From Polaromonas sp. JS666 (GTDB lineage Bacteria; Pseudomonadota; Gammaproteobacteria; Burkholderiales; Burkholderiaceae_C): a DNA stretch of 64,000 bases. This document shows, piece by piece, positions 16,017 through 24,767 of this stretch; position 1 is the stretch's first letter, and the number at the start of each line of letters is the position of its first letter. A model generated the notes under the pieces. The model did no database searches. It saw only the letters and a list, made by a program, of their open reading frames with translations, and was not told the origin of the DNA. The translations under genes and the position numbers were made by a program. The stretch lies in NCBI RefSeq assembly GCF_900103405.1, contig NZ_FNHX01000001.1:186001-250000 (forward strand). Reading direction: 5' to 3'.

Positions 16017-17294
16017 CTATCGGGAAACCGTAAAACCAGTCGTCACCGGCCGGCCCGGCAGCCGCAGTTGCGCCGAGACTTCGGGCGTCTGCGCCAGCAG
16101 CGTTCCCTTCTTCCACACCTTGAGCCGATTCGCCCGCAACCGAATCGCCTCCACAGCATCCCGCGCCTGCAGCAGCACAAAACTCGCGTCGCAGCCCACG
16201 TCCAGGCCGTAGCCCTGCAGGTGCATGACCTTGGCGGCATTGACCGTCACCGCGTCAAAACACTGGCGTATGCCTTTCTGGCTGGTCATTTGCGCCACAT
16301 GCAGGCCCATGTGGGCGACTTCGAGCATGTCGCCCGAGCCCATGCCGTACCAGGGGTCCATGACGCAGTCGTGGCCGAAGGCAACATTCACGCCGGCCGC
16401 CATGAGTTCGGGCACGCGGGTCATGCCGCGCCGCTTCGGATACGTGTCGTGGCGGCCTTGTAATGTGATGTTGATCAGGGGGTTGGCGATGACGCTGACG
16501 CCGCTCCCGGCGATCAGGGGTAGCAGCTTGGAGACGTAGTAGTTGTCCATGCTGTGCATCGACGTGCAGTGGCTGCCGTTGACGCGGCCTTGCAGGCCCA
16601 GGCGCTGCGCCTCAAAGGCCAGGGTTTCGATATGGCGCGACAGCGGGTCGTCGGATTCGTCGCAGTGCATGTCGACCAGCAGGCCGCGTTCGGCCGCGAT
16701 CTCGCAGAGCAGCTTGACGCTGGCCGCACCGTCGGCCATGGTGCGTTCAAAGTGCGGGATGCCGCCGACCACCTCCACGCCTTTGTCCAGCGCGCGTTTG
16801 AGGTTGTCGACACCGCCTTTTGTGCGCAGCACGCCGTCCTGCGGGAAAGCGACCAGCTGCAGGTCTATATAAGGCGCGACCTGTTTTTTGACTTCGAGCA
16901 GCGCGTCGACGGCCAGCAGGCTGGGGTCACTGGTATCGACGTGGCTGCGTATGGCCAGCAGGCCCTTGGCGACGGCCCAGTCGCAGTAGGCGAGGGCGCG
17001 TCCCATGAGGGCCTCGGCCGTCAGCAGCGGCTTGAGTTCGCCCCATAGCGCAATGCCTTCGAGCAGGGTGCCGCTTTCATTGACGCGCGGCAGGCCGTAG
17101 CTCAGCGTGGCGTCCATGTGGAAGTGGGGGTCGACAAAGGGTGGGCTGAGCAGGTAGCCATTTGCGTCGACTGTTTCGCGGGCCGGCGCCTGCAGGCCGG
17201 CCTGGACGGCGCTGATCTTGCCCTTTTGCACGGCGATGGAGATGCCGGTGCGGCCGTCGGGCAGCGTGGCGTTGGTGATGAGCAGGTCTAGCAT
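16017..17294 (-). CDS. codA: Cytosine deaminase (amidohydrolase family)
   Basis: 425 residues, close to E. coli CodA in length and aligning over most of its span. Metal and catalytic motifs are intact: PPFVDPHFHMDATLSYG (H-x-H), the PHFERT region, MHCDESDDPLSRH (His and the catalytic Glu), GSHCTSMHSMDNYY, NPLINITLQGRHDTYPKRR and GHDCVMDPWYGMG (metal Asp). The enzyme hydrolyses cytosine to uracil and ammonia in the cytoplasm. It is the distal gene of the leftward nucleobase transport/URC cluster, where it would feed uracil to Upp. Related aminohydrolases acting on other pyrimidines or creatinine-like compounds are an alternative, but the motif match is strong. Confidence 0.88.
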   Translation of the reverse strand: MLDLLITNATLPDGRTGISIAVQKGKISAVQAGLQAPARETVDANGYLLSPPFVDPHFHMDATLSYGLPRVNESGTLLEGIALWGELKPLLTAEALMGRALAYCDWAVAKGLLAIRSHVDTSDPSLLAVDALLEVKKQVAPYIDLQLVAFPQDGVLRTKGGVDNLKRALDKGVEVVGGIPHFERTMADGAASVKLLCEIAAERGLLVDMHCDESDDPLSRHIETLAFEAQRLGLQGRVNGSHCTSMHSMDNYYVSKLLPLIAGSGVSVIANPLINITLQGRHDTYPKRRGMTRVPELMAAGVNVAFGHDCVMDPWYGMGSGDMLEVAHMGLHVAQMTSQKGIRQCFDAVTVNAAKVMHLQGYGLDVGCDASFVLLQARDAVEAIRLRANRLKVWKKGTLLAQTPEVSAQLRLPGRPVTTGFTVSR

Positions 17295-17305
17295 GGCGTG
17301 GCCTT

Positions 17306-18040
17306 TCAGCTGCGATGTTGCTGCGGGTCGGCGGACCAGCGCGCGCGGGGCAGGCGGTAGATACAGCAGCGCCGTTCAGGGCTGTCCGCGGGGTAAGCCC
17401 AGTGGTCGAATTCGTCAGCAGGGCTTTCCTGCATGCCCAGGCGCTGCATGACGGCGCGCGATCGTGTGTTGCGCAGCGTTGTCATCGCGACGATCTCCTG
17501 CAGGCCCAGGGACTCGAAACCGGCGCGCAAGGACAGGCGTGCCGCCTCGGTGGCCAGGCCCAGGCCCCAGAAGCGCTGCGCCAGCCGCCAGCCGATTTCC
17601 ACGCAGGGGCCGCAAGGAAATTCCGGGTCGGGAATATGGAGGCCGGTAAAGCCCGCGAATTGCGGCGCCGCGCCTTCGGCCAGGTAGTCCAGGGCCCAGA
17701 AGCCCCAGCCGCGTTCTTCGATCTTGCGGTTCATGCGGTCTATCCAGGCGTCGCTTTGCGCGCGGCTGAGCGGCGCCGGAAAGTGGCGCATGACCTCGGT
17801 ATCGGCCGTCATGGCGGCAAAGGGCTCGCGGTCGGCGTCCGTCCAGGGGCGCAGCCGCAGGCGCGGGCTGGCCAGCAGGGCCGGCGCGATGACGGTGGTG
17901 TTGCCGGGCGCCCAGGCAATGGGCTCGGCTTCCAGGCCGCCGGCCAGGGCATCGAGCAGGAGCTGGCGTTCGGCCTGCTTGCGGGCGGTTTTTTCATTGA
18001 GGAAAGCCGGGTCTGGGTTTTCCGGTTGGCGGTTGCGCAT
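17306..18040 (-). CDS. GNAT family N-acetyltransferase (RimJ/RimL-like)
   Basis: 244 residues. About 55 non-conserved residues precede the GNAT fold: LRLRPWTDADREPFAAMTAD, then ERGWGFWALDYLAEG, EIGWRLAQRFWGLGLATEAA (acetyl-CoA loop R-x-x-G-x-G/A region) and AMTTLRNTRSRAVMQRLGM. This pattern is that of RimJ/RimL-type enzymes acting on protein N-termini or small amines. Its ATG overlaps the stop of the preceding permease gene (ATGA), so it belongs to the transport operon, though its substrate is unknown. The long N-terminal extension could mean a later true start. Confidence 0.85.
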   Translation of the reverse strand: MRNRQPENPDPAFLNEKTARKQAERQLLLDALAGGLEAEPIAWAPGNTTVIAPALLASPRLRLRPWTDADREPFAAMTADTEVMRHFPAPLSRAQSDAWIDRMNRKIEERGWGFWALDYLAEGAAPQFAGFTGLHIPDPEFPCGPCVEIGWRLAQRFWGLGLATEAARLSLRAGFESLGLQEIVAMTTLRNTRSRAVMQRLGMQESPADEFDHWAYPADSPERRCCIYRLPRARWSADPQQHRS

Positions 18041-18972
18041 CAGCGCTCTCCCTTGCGATAAGGTTTCATCAGCGCCTGAGGATACGCCGCCTTGCGCGCG
18101 ACCAGCACGAGTGCGAGTATGGAGAGCAAATAAGGCAGCATCAAATACACCTGGTAAGGCACGTTGACCAGGCCGGAAGTCTGCAGGCGCAGCTGCAGCG
18201 CGTCAAAAAATGCGAACAGCAGGGCGCCCAGCAAGGCCTTGCCGGGCCGCCAGGAGGCAAACACCACCAGCGCCACACACACCCAGCCGCGGCCGTTGAC
18301 CATGTTAAAGAAAAAGGCGTTAAAGGCCGACAGCGTGAGGAAGGCGCCGGCCACACCCATCAGGGCCGAGCCGGCCACGATGGCGGCCGTGCGTGTGGCC
18401 GCGACCGAGACACCCTGGCCTTCGGCGGCTTGCGGGTTCTCGCCGACCATGCGTATCGCCAGGCCGGCCGGCGTGCGGTAGAGCAGCCAGGCGACCAGCG
18501 GCACCAGGGCCAGGGCCAGCAGGGTGAGCGGGGTTTGCGCGGCCAGCACGCTGAAGCCCGTGCCGTCCAGCCAGTGCATGGGCGCAAAGGGCGTGACGGT
18601 GGGCGGCGTGTCGACCTTGGGGAAACTCACGCGGTAGCCGTAATAGCTCAGCGAAGTTGCGAGCAGGGTGATGCCCAGGCCGGCAACATGCTGCGACAGC
18701 GCCAGGCCCACGGTAAGGAAAGCGTGCAGCAGGCCGAAGACGGCACCCGTCAGCGCCGCCACCACCACGCCCAGCCATAGCGGCGCGCCGCCATAGACGG
18801 CCAGCCAGCCGCTGAAAGCGCCCGCGACCATGATGCCTTCGATGCCGAGGTTGAGCACACCGGCGCGCTCGCAGAGCAGCACGCCCAGGGTGCCCAGGAT
18901 CAGCGGTGTGGCGATGCGCAATACCGCGATCCAGAAGGGCGCGGCGGCGAGGACGTCAAGCAGTTCGGTCAT
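18040..18972 (-). CDS. Nucleoside/nucleobase ABC transporter permease 2 (NupQ/YufQ-like)
   Basis: 310 residues from the ATG at 18972, which overlaps the stop of permease 1 (ATGA); a start five codons earlier is possible. Eight to nine hydrophobic spans and the signature LGVLLCERAGVLNLGIEGIM near residue 33 mark BMP-family permeases (NupQ/YufQ type). GENPQAAEGQGVSVAATR is the cytoplasmic coupling loop. It would form the inner-membrane channel with permease 1, driven by the two-domain ATPase and supplied by the BMP binding protein in the same operon. Confidence 0.9.
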   Translation of the reverse strand: MTELLDVLAAAPFWIAVLRIATPLILGTLGVLLCERAGVLNLGIEGIMVAGAFSGWLAVYGGAPLWLGVVVAALTGAVFGLLHAFLTVGLALSQHVAGLGITLLATSLSYYGYRVSFPKVDTPPTVTPFAPMHWLDGTGFSVLAAQTPLTLLALALVPLVAWLLYRTPAGLAIRMVGENPQAAEGQGVSVAATRTAAIVAGSALMGVAGAFLTLSAFNAFFFNMVNGRGWVCVALVVFASWRPGKALLGALLFAFFDALQLRLQTSGLVNVPYQVYLMLPYLLSILALVLVARKAAYPQALMKPYRKGER

Positions 18973-20039
18973 GGCTTGCGCCCCCACACCAGCCTGTATT
19001 GCGTCATCAAGGTTGCGACCAATACCGAAATCAAGGAAGCCGCGACGATCACATCGGCAATATAGGTGGGCACACCGACCGCGCGGCTCATGGTGTCGGC
19101 GCCCACCAGCACACCGGCCACAAACACGGCGGCGGCGACCACGCCCAGGGGGTTGAGCGCGGCCAGCATGGCGATGACGATGCCGGTGTAGCCGTAGCCG
19201 GGTGACATGTCCAGGGTGACATAGCTGGTGCGGCCGGCCACCTCGATGGCGCCGGCCAGGCCCGCCAGCGCGCCCGACAGCAGGGCGACCAGCACCACGG
19301 TACGCGTGACGGGCACGCCGGCAAAGGCCGCCGCCCGGGTGTTGGCGCCCATGGCGCGTATGTCAAAACCCAGCACCGTGTACTTGAGCAGGGCCCACAG
19401 CGCCACGGCCAGGCCCAGGGCCCAGAACAAGCCGGTGTGTATGCGCGTCTGCTCAATCAGTTTGGACAGCTCCAGATCCCCCAGCAGCGCCACGCTTTGC
19501 GGCCAGCCCATGGCGGTGGGGTCTTTCATGGGGCCGTCCAGCATGGCCGAGACAAACAGCAGCATTACAAAATTGAGCAGCAAGGTGGTGACCACCTCGT
19601 CGACGCCCAGCCGCGCTTTGAGCAGCGCCGGCCCCAGCAGCAGCAGGGCGCCGGCCAGCGCCGCGGCCAGCAGCATGAGGCCGAACAGCAGCCAGACGGG
19701 CAGCTCAAAACCCGTGCCGCCATGCAGGCCGCCCACAGCCACGGCGGCCAGCGCGCCGGCATACAGCTGGCCCTCTGCGCCTATGTTGAAGAGCCGCGCC
19801 TTGAAGGCCACGGTGGCGGCCAGGCCAGTGAGGATCAGCGGAATCGCACGGGTCAGGGTTTCGCTGAGCGCGAAGACCGAACCAAAACCGCCCTTGAACA
19901 GCAGGCTGTAGGTCTGGCCCAGCGGCGCGCCGGCCCACAGCACCAGCAGCGCGCTGACCAGCAGGGTGAAGGCGATCGCGGTTATGGGGGCCAGCAGCAG
20001 GGCGAGCTTGGAAGTCTCTGTGCGCTTTTCCAGTCTCAT
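18969..20039 (-). CDS. Nucleoside/nucleobase ABC transporter permease 1 (NupP/YufP-like)
   Basis: 356 residues with about nine to ten hydrophobic spans. The motifs [20 protein letters not shown] and [20 protein letters not shown] are typical of NupP/YufP permeases of BMP-type uptake systems, and [18 protein letters not shown] is the coupling loop. Its ATG at 20039 overlaps the stop of the ATPase gene, and its stop overlaps the next permease's start, giving a tightly coupled ATPase-permease-permease run. Confidence 0.9.
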   Translation of the reverse strand: MRLEKRTETSKLALLLAPITAIAFTLLVSALLVLWAGAPLGQTYSLLFKGGFGSVFALSETLTRAIPLILTGLAATVAFKARLFNIGAEGQLYAGALAAVAVGGLHGGTGFELPVWLLFGLMLLAAALAGALLLLGPALLKARLGVDEVVTTLLLNFVMLLFVSAMLDGPMKDPTAMGWPQSVALLGDLELSKLIEQTRIHTGLFWALGLAVALWALLKYTVLGFDIRAMGANTRAAAFAGVPVTRTVVLVALLSGALAGLAGAIEVAGRTSYVTLDMSPGYGYTGIVIAMLAALNPLGVVAAAVFVAGVLVGADTMSRAVGVPTYIADVIVAASLISVLVATLMTQYRLVWGRKP

Positions 20040-21613
20040 GGCTGTGCCTCGTGGGCGGCTTGGGCGCCCGCCATGGCCAGGCCTATGGCCTCGCGCGTCC
20101 AGGCTTCGCCGGGCAGGGCTTCGGTGAGCCGGCCCGCATGCATCACAGCCACGCGGTCGCCCAGTGCGATGACTTCGTCGAGGTCGTCGGAAATCACCAG
20201 CACGGCCGCGCCGGCATCGCGCGCGGCAATCAGCTGCTGCTGCACATAAGCGACCGCGCCTATGTCCAGGCCCCAGGTCGGCTGGTGGGCAATGATGAGC
20301 TGGGGTGGCTGCGCGATGGCTTCCGTTGAGGGGGCGACCAGGGCCCGGCCCAGGATCAGCTTTTGCATATTGCCGCCCGAGAGCGAACGCGCTGCAGTCT
20401 GCGGCCCGCCGCCGCGCACGTCAAACTCGCGCACAATGCGCGCCGCATGCGCTTGCGCGGCCTGGCGTTTGACCCACAGCGCCTTGGAAAACGCCGGGCT
20501 GCGCAGGCGTTCCGATACGGCGTTTTCCCAGACGCAAAGGTCGCCGACCACACCCACGCCGTGCCGGTCTTCGGGAATACGTGCCACGCCTTGCGAAACC
20601 AGCCAGGCGGGCGAAGCCTTCATGGGCCGGTCCAGCAGGCTGACCATGCCTTGGCTGGCGGTGCGCATGCCGCACAGCAACTCGGCCAGCGCGAGCTGGC
20701 CGTTGCCCGAGACGCCGGCAATCGCGACGATCTCGCCGGCCTTGAGCTGCAGCGAGACGCCGTTGAGCCGGTCACGGCCGGCGTCGGCGGTGCTGACGGC
20801 GTCCAGCGTGCAGACCGCCGCGCCCGTGGCCGGTGCGGGCCGGCGCTGGGCGGCCGCGACGGCATGGCCCACCATCCATTGCGCAAGCTGGGCCTGGCTG
20901 GTGCCGGCGGCCGGCGCTTGCGCGACCAGCTTGCCGGCGCGCAGCACGGCCACGCGCTGCGAGACGCGCAGCACCTCGGCCAGCTTGTGGCTGATAAAAA
21001 TGATGGACAGGCCCTGGGCCACCATCTGGCCCAGCGTGGCGAACAGCGCCTCGCTTTCCTGCGGCGTCAGCACGGCCGTGGGTTCGTCAAGGATCAGGAT
21101 GCGCGCGCCGCGGTACAAGGCCTTGAGGAGCTCCACACGCTGGCGCTCGCCGACCGAGAGGCTGCCGACCTTGGCCTCGGGTGCGACCGGCAGGCCGAAG
21201 CGCTGCGCCACGGCCAGCAGCTTGGCGCGCGCCGCGCCGCGGCGCGAGAACAGCTGCCACAGCGGCTCGCTGCCCATCATGACGTTGTCGAGCACACTGA
21301 GGTTGTCGGCCAGCGTGAAGTGCTGGTGCACCATGCCTATGCCGGCCTCGAGCGCCGCGCGCGGGTTGCCGGGCGCCAGCGGCTTGCCGAAGATTTCTAT
21401 GCTGCCTTGGTCGGCCGTGTAGTGGCCGAACAGAATGGACACCAGCGTGGACTTGCCCGCGCCGTTCTCGCCGAGCAGCGCGAGGATTTCACCGGCCTGC
21501 AGGTCCAGTGAAATTGCGTCATTGGCGAGCAGCGGGCCGAAGCGTTTGGTGATGTTGGCAAGGCGCAGCACCGGCGGCTGTGTGTTCTCAGCCGAGGGAT
21601 GTCCAGTGGTCAT
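20036..21613 (-). CDS. Two-domain ABC transporter ATPase (NupO/YufO-like)
   Basis: 525 residues. The ATG at 21613 lies inside the end of the VOC gene (26-base overlap); the longer open frame to 21910 is out of frame with that gene and is not coding. The first ABC domain has GENGAGKST, LSVGERQRVELLKAL and ILILDEPTAVL. The second has a degenerate P-loop (GVSGNGQLALAE) and LSGGNMQKLILGRAL, as usual in the RbsA/NupO class where only one site is fully canonical. It powers import by the two permeases that follow. Confidence 0.92.
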   Translation of the reverse strand: MTTGHPSAENTQPPVLRLANITKRFGPLLANDAISLDLQAGEILALLGENGAGKSTLVSILFGHYTADQGSIEIFGKPLAPGNPRAALEAGIGMVHQHFTLADNLSVLDNVMMGSEPLWQLFSRRGAARAKLLAVAQRFGLPVAPEAKVGSLSVGERQRVELLKALYRGARILILDEPTAVLTPQESEALFATLGQMVAQGLSIIFISHKLAEVLRVSQRVAVLRAGKLVAQAPAAGTSQAQLAQWMVGHAVAAAQRRPAPATGAAVCTLDAVSTADAGRDRLNGVSLQLKAGEIVAIAGVSGNGQLALAELLCGMRTASQGMVSLLDRPMKASPAWLVSQGVARIPEDRHGVGVVGDLCVWENAVSERLRSPAFSKALWVKRQAAQAHAARIVREFDVRGGGPQTAARSLSGGNMQKLILGRALVAPSTEAIAQPPQLIIAHQPTWGLDIGAVAYVQQQLIAARDAGAAVLVISDDLDEVIALGDRVAVMHAGRLTEALPGEAWTREAIGLAMAGAQAAHEAQP

Positions 21614-22031
21614 GCCGGTCACGCCGCTCCTGGCGGTAGTTGGTGATTTCCAGACGGAGGCCATCGGGGTCGCTGAAGAAGGTCGCCCAGTAGTCAGGTG
21701 CGTATTCGTCGTGCTGGTGCGGCTCGCTGGCGTTGATGCCTGAGGCCTGCAGCAGCCGGGCGCATTCGACCACGTCTTCGACGGTGCCCACGCGCAGGCA
21801 AAAGTGGTGAAGGCCGGGCGAGTAGGGGTCATGCGCGGCTTGGGAGCGGGCCGGCCGCAGGACATAACCGAAGTAACGGTTGAAATACTGGATGTGCGGA
21901 TCCCCGCCAATCGTGAAGGTGTTTTTGCGGCAGCTGAGTACCGTCAGCATGAGTTTGTCGTAGAACGCTTCCGACGCTGCCATGTCGCTCACGGCAATGT
22001 AGATGTGGTCGATCCCGGTGAGTTCGGGCAT
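21588..22031 (-). CDS. VOC family (glyoxalase fold) protein
   Basis: 147 residues. The vicinal oxygen chelate pattern is clear: GIDHIYIAVSDMAASEAFYD at the start, HHFCLRVGTVEDVVE in the middle and FFSDPDGLRLEITNY near the end, supplying His and Glu ligands for a divalent metal. It starts 2 bases after the nucleosidase gene and overlaps the ABC ATPase gene, so it is co-transcribed with pyrimidine uptake genes. Reaction unknown; isomerase, dioxygenase or binding roles all occur in the family. Confidence 0.85.
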   Translation of the reverse strand: MPELTGIDHIYIAVSDMAASEAFYDKLMLTVLSCRKNTFTIGGDPHIQYFNRYFGYVLRPARSQAAHDPYSPGLHHFCLRVGTVEDVVECARLLQASGINASEPHQHDEYAPDYWATFFSDPDGLRLEITNYRQERRDRHDHWTSLG

Positions 22032-22032
22032 G

Positions 22033-22995
22033 CTATTTCCAGGCCGCGAGAAATGCCAGCAGCACTTTTGCCGAGTTATCGGCGGCGATATTCATGAAGG
22101 TCACCATCTCATTGGCGCCTTCCCCGCCGCCGGCCAGGTCGCTGAGGGAGCGGAAGGCGATATAGGGCACGTTGTTGCTGTAGGCCACCATGCCGACAGC
22201 GGCGGTTTCCATGTCCAGCACATTGGCGCCAAAGGTCTTGAAGGCGTATTCGCGGAAGGCGGCGTTGTCGACAAAGGCCTGGCCGGAGACGCCATTGCCG
22301 CCGACCCGGAGCTGCGGCTTGTGTGTCAGGCAGACGCCGGCGTTGCAGGATTGCAGCGCGATGGGGCCCAGGCCGCGCGCTGTCTCCAGCATCCTGGGGT
22401 CGACGGTGAACCAGAATTTGCGCACCGGTGCCGGGCTGGCGGCGGTGCGGGTCTCGACGGGGCGCGGGTGTAGCATGCCGAAGGGCGCCAGGGTCTGGGC
22501 CTCCATGCGCGGCGGTATGGTGTAGCGGCCGGGCGCGGTTTCGCGCGCCATCAGCACCTCGAGATACTGGCCCCACTGGGCCGGCACGCTGACATCGCCT
22601 ATGTGCAGGCTGGGGTCGACGCCGCCGGCGATGCCGCTGAAGACAATGGCCTGGATGTTGAAGCGGTCCAGCACCAGCTGGGTGTTCATGGACGCATTGA
22701 CCATGCTGATGCCCGAGAGAAACAGCACGACCGGCTTGCCCTGCAGCGTGCCGGTGCTGAACTCGACGCCGTTGACGCGGTGCCGCGCCGGGGTTTGCAG
22801 CTGCCGCAGCAGCAAGGTGAGTTCGGGCTCGAAGGCCGAGATCACGGCGATGCGCGGGGTTTCATCGAGCCGCACCGGCGTGCCGGTGGCCGGCGCGGTG
22901 GCGCAACCGGCCAGGCTGAGCGCCAGCAGCCCGGCGACGGCAAAAGCCGCCAGCCGGGACGGGAGCATGCGCCGCAGGCAAACAAGGACATGCAT
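22033..22995 (-). CDS. Lipoprotein nucleosidase (PNP/UDP/MTAN superfamily)
   Basis: 320 residues. The N-terminus is a lipoprotein signal, with lipobox LSLAGC near residue 30, so the mature protein should be membrane-anchored outside the cytoplasm. The catalytic domain is MTAN/nucleoside phosphorylase-like: RIAVISAFEPELTLLLRQL, FLSGISMVNASMNTQLVLDR, VFSGIAGGVDPSLHIGDV and NVLDMETAAVGMVAY (the M-E-T-A-A ribose-binding Glu), then FRSLSDLAGGG with the catalytic-type Asp. The ATG at 22995 follows GGAGGA. It sits between the transporter's binding protein gene and the rest of the uptake operon. Inference: it splits nucleosides in the periplasm so that the free base is imported. Standard MTAN enzymes are cytoplasmic and lack this anchor. 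Confidence 0.85.
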   Translation of the reverse strand: MHVLVCLRRMLPSRLAAFAVAGLLALSLAGCATAPATGTPVRLDETPRIAVISAFEPELTLLLRQLQTPARHRVNGVEFSTGTLQGKPVVLFLSGISMVNASMNTQLVLDRFNIQAIVFSGIAGGVDPSLHIGDVSVPAQWGQYLEVLMARETAPGRYTIPPRMEAQTLAPFGMLHPRPVETRTAASPAPVRKFWFTVDPRMLETARGLGPIALQSCNAGVCLTHKPQLRVGGNGVSGQAFVDNAAFREYAFKTFGANVLDMETAAVGMVAYSNNVPYIAFRSLSDLAGGGEGANEMVTFMNIAADNSAKVLLAFLAAWK

Positions 22996-23022
22996 ACGGC
23001 GCTTTCCTCCCGGAGCTCAGGC

Positions 23023-24027
23023 TTATTTGGTGGTGGACTTGGGCTGGCTGTCGTCGACCTTGACGCTGTATTTGCCGTCTAGGATGTCTTTTTCCTTGGC
23101 CTTGACCTTGGCGACGATGGCGGCGGGAACCTTCTTCTCGAAGGTGCCCAGCGGGGCGAGTTCGGAGCCCTTGTGTTTCATCATGGAGTAAGGGCCGTAG
23201 TCTTCGGCCGTGAACTTGCCTTCCTTGACGAGCTTGATGGCGCGGTCAATGCTGGGCTCCATATTCCACAGCGCCGAGGCGACCACGGTGTCGGGGTATT
23301 TGTCCTGGGTGTTGATGACGTTGCCGATGGCCAGCTTGCCTTTTTCCTTGGCCGCGTCGCTGACGCCAAAGCGCTCGGCGTACATCACGTCGGCGCCCTT
23401 GTCGATCATGGCGAAGGCGGCTTCCTTGGCCTTGGGCGGGTCAAACCAGCTGTTGATAAAACTCACGCTGAACTCGACCTTGGGGTTGGTTTCTTTCGCG
23501 CCGGCCATAAAGGCATTCATCAGGCGGTTGACCTCGGGAATCGGGAAGCCGCCCACCATGCCTATCTTGTTGCTCTTGGTCACGCCGCCGGCAATCATGC
23601 CCGTCAGGTAAGCCGGCTCCTGGATGTAGTTGTCGAACACCGAGAAGTTGGGCGCCTGCGGTTTGCCCGACGAGCCCATCAGGAAGGAGACCTTGGGGAA
23701 GTCCTTGGCGACCTTGCGGGCCGCGGCCTCGACGGCAAAGGCCTCGCCGACGATCAGCGTGTTGCCGGCCGTGGCGTATTCGCGCATCACGCGCTCGTAG
23801 TCGGCGTTGGAGACGTTCTCGGTGGCCTTGTATTCAATCTCGCCGCGCGCCTCGGCGGCTTTGAGCGCCTTGTGCAGGCGGCTGACCCATTGCTGCTCGA
23901 ACGGCACGGTGTAGAGCGCGGCAACCTTGGTCTTGGCCTGGGCAAACGCCAGGCCGGGCAGGGCGATGGCGGCGGCGGTGGCGAGCAGGACGAGCTGGCG
24001 TCGCTTGAAACGGGCGGCTTGAAACAT
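23023..24027 (-). CDS. BMP family periplasmic substrate-binding protein
   Basis: 334 residues. Signal peptide to about residue 29 (AAAIALPGLAFAQA). The BMP/Med family pattern follows: TKVAALYTVPFEQQWVSRLH, FPKVSFLMGSSG, YLTGMIAGGVTKSNKIGMVG and NSWFDPPKAKEAAFAMIDKG. BMP proteins deliver nucleosides or nucleobases to NupO-P-Q-type ABC importers, which are encoded just downstream. It lies 41 bases after upp and 27 bases before the nucleosidase gene on the same strand. Confidence 0.92.
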   Translation of the reverse strand: MFQAARFKRRQLVLLATAAAIALPGLAFAQAKTKVAALYTVPFEQQWVSRLHKALKAAEARGEIEYKATENVSNADYERVMREYATAGNTLIVGEAFAVEAAARKVAKDFPKVSFLMGSSGKPQAPNFSVFDNYIQEPAYLTGMIAGGVTKSNKIGMVGGFPIPEVNRLMNAFMAGAKETNPKVEFSVSFINSWFDPPKAKEAAFAMIDKGADVMYAERFGVSDAAKEKGKLAIGNVINTQDKYPDTVVASALWNMEPSIDRAIKLVKEGKFTAEDYGPYSMMKHKGSELAPLGTFEKKVPAAIVAKVKAKEKDILDGKYSVKVDDSQPKSTTK

Positions 24028-24068
24028 GGGACTCTCCGGGTTGGTGGGTTCAGGTTGGGAAAGCGGGA

Positions 24069-24713
24069 CTACTTGGTGCCAAAGATGCGATCCCCTGCGT
24101 CGCCCAGGCCCGGCAGGATATAGCCATGGCTGTTGAGCTCGCGGTCAATGGCGGCGGTGTAGATGGGCACGTCGGGGTGCGCGGCCTGCAACGCCTTGAT
24201 GCCTTCGGGGCAGGTCAGCAGGCAGACAAACTTGATGGACTTGGGATTGAGTTCCTTGAGCCGCTCGACGGCCGCGATGGCCGAGTTGCCGGTGGCCAGC
24301 ATGGGGTCGACGACGACGATGTCGCGCTCTTCCATGTCGTGCGGCATCTTGAAGTAATACTCGACGGCCGTCAGCGTCTTGGGGTCGCGGTACAGGCCGA
24401 CGTGGCCCACGCGCGCGCCGGGCACCACGCTGAGCATGCCTTCGAGGATGCCGTTGCCGGCGCGCAGGATGGAGACAAACACCAGCTTCTTGCCATCTAT
24501 GACCCTGGAGGTGGTTTTTTCGAGCGGGGTTTCGATCTCGATGTCCTGCATGGGCATGTCGCGTGTGACCTCATAGGCCATCAGCATGCTGAGCTCGTTG
24601 AGCAGGGTGCGGAAGGTGTTGGTGGAGGCGTCCTTGCGGCGCATCAGGGTGAGCTTGTGCTGCACCAGGGGGTGGTCTACCAGGTGGACTTTGTCGCTGC
24701 GGGTGGTCGTCAT
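24069..24713 (-). CDS. upp: Uracil phosphoribosyltransferase (URC6 equivalent)
   Basis: 214 residues, normal for Upp. Motifs: [20 protein letters not shown] at the start, [13 protein letters not shown], the PRPP-binding loop [20 protein letters not shown], and the uracil-binding C-terminus [20 protein letters not shown]. It makes UMP from uracil and PRPP in the cytoplasm. It lies 54 bases after the urc4-like gene and 41 bases before the BMP gene. In the yeast URC pathway the URC6 step is exactly this reaction, so here it probably serves both salvage and catabolism. Confidence 0.95.
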   Translation of the reverse strand: MTTTRSDKVHLVDHPLVQHKLTLMRRKDASTNTFRTLLNELSMLMAYEVTRDMPMQDIEIETPLEKTTSRVIDGKKLVFVSILRAGNGILEGMLSVVPGARVGHVGLYRDPKTLTAVEYYFKMPHDMEERDIVVVDPMLATGNSAIAAVERLKELNPKSIKFVCLLTCPEGIKALQAAHPDVPIYTAAIDRELNSHGYILPGLGDAGDRIFGTK

Positions 24714-24767
24714 GTGTGTGTATGCCTCTTCATTCTTGTGCCTTGCCCGGTTTGCAGAGCGGAAATC

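Noticed and set aside
21614-21910. N-terminal extension of the ABC ATPase frame
   Set aside because: It lies in a second frame over the VOC gene; Ser/Thr/Pro-rich composition and position before the conserved ABC start show it is not translated.
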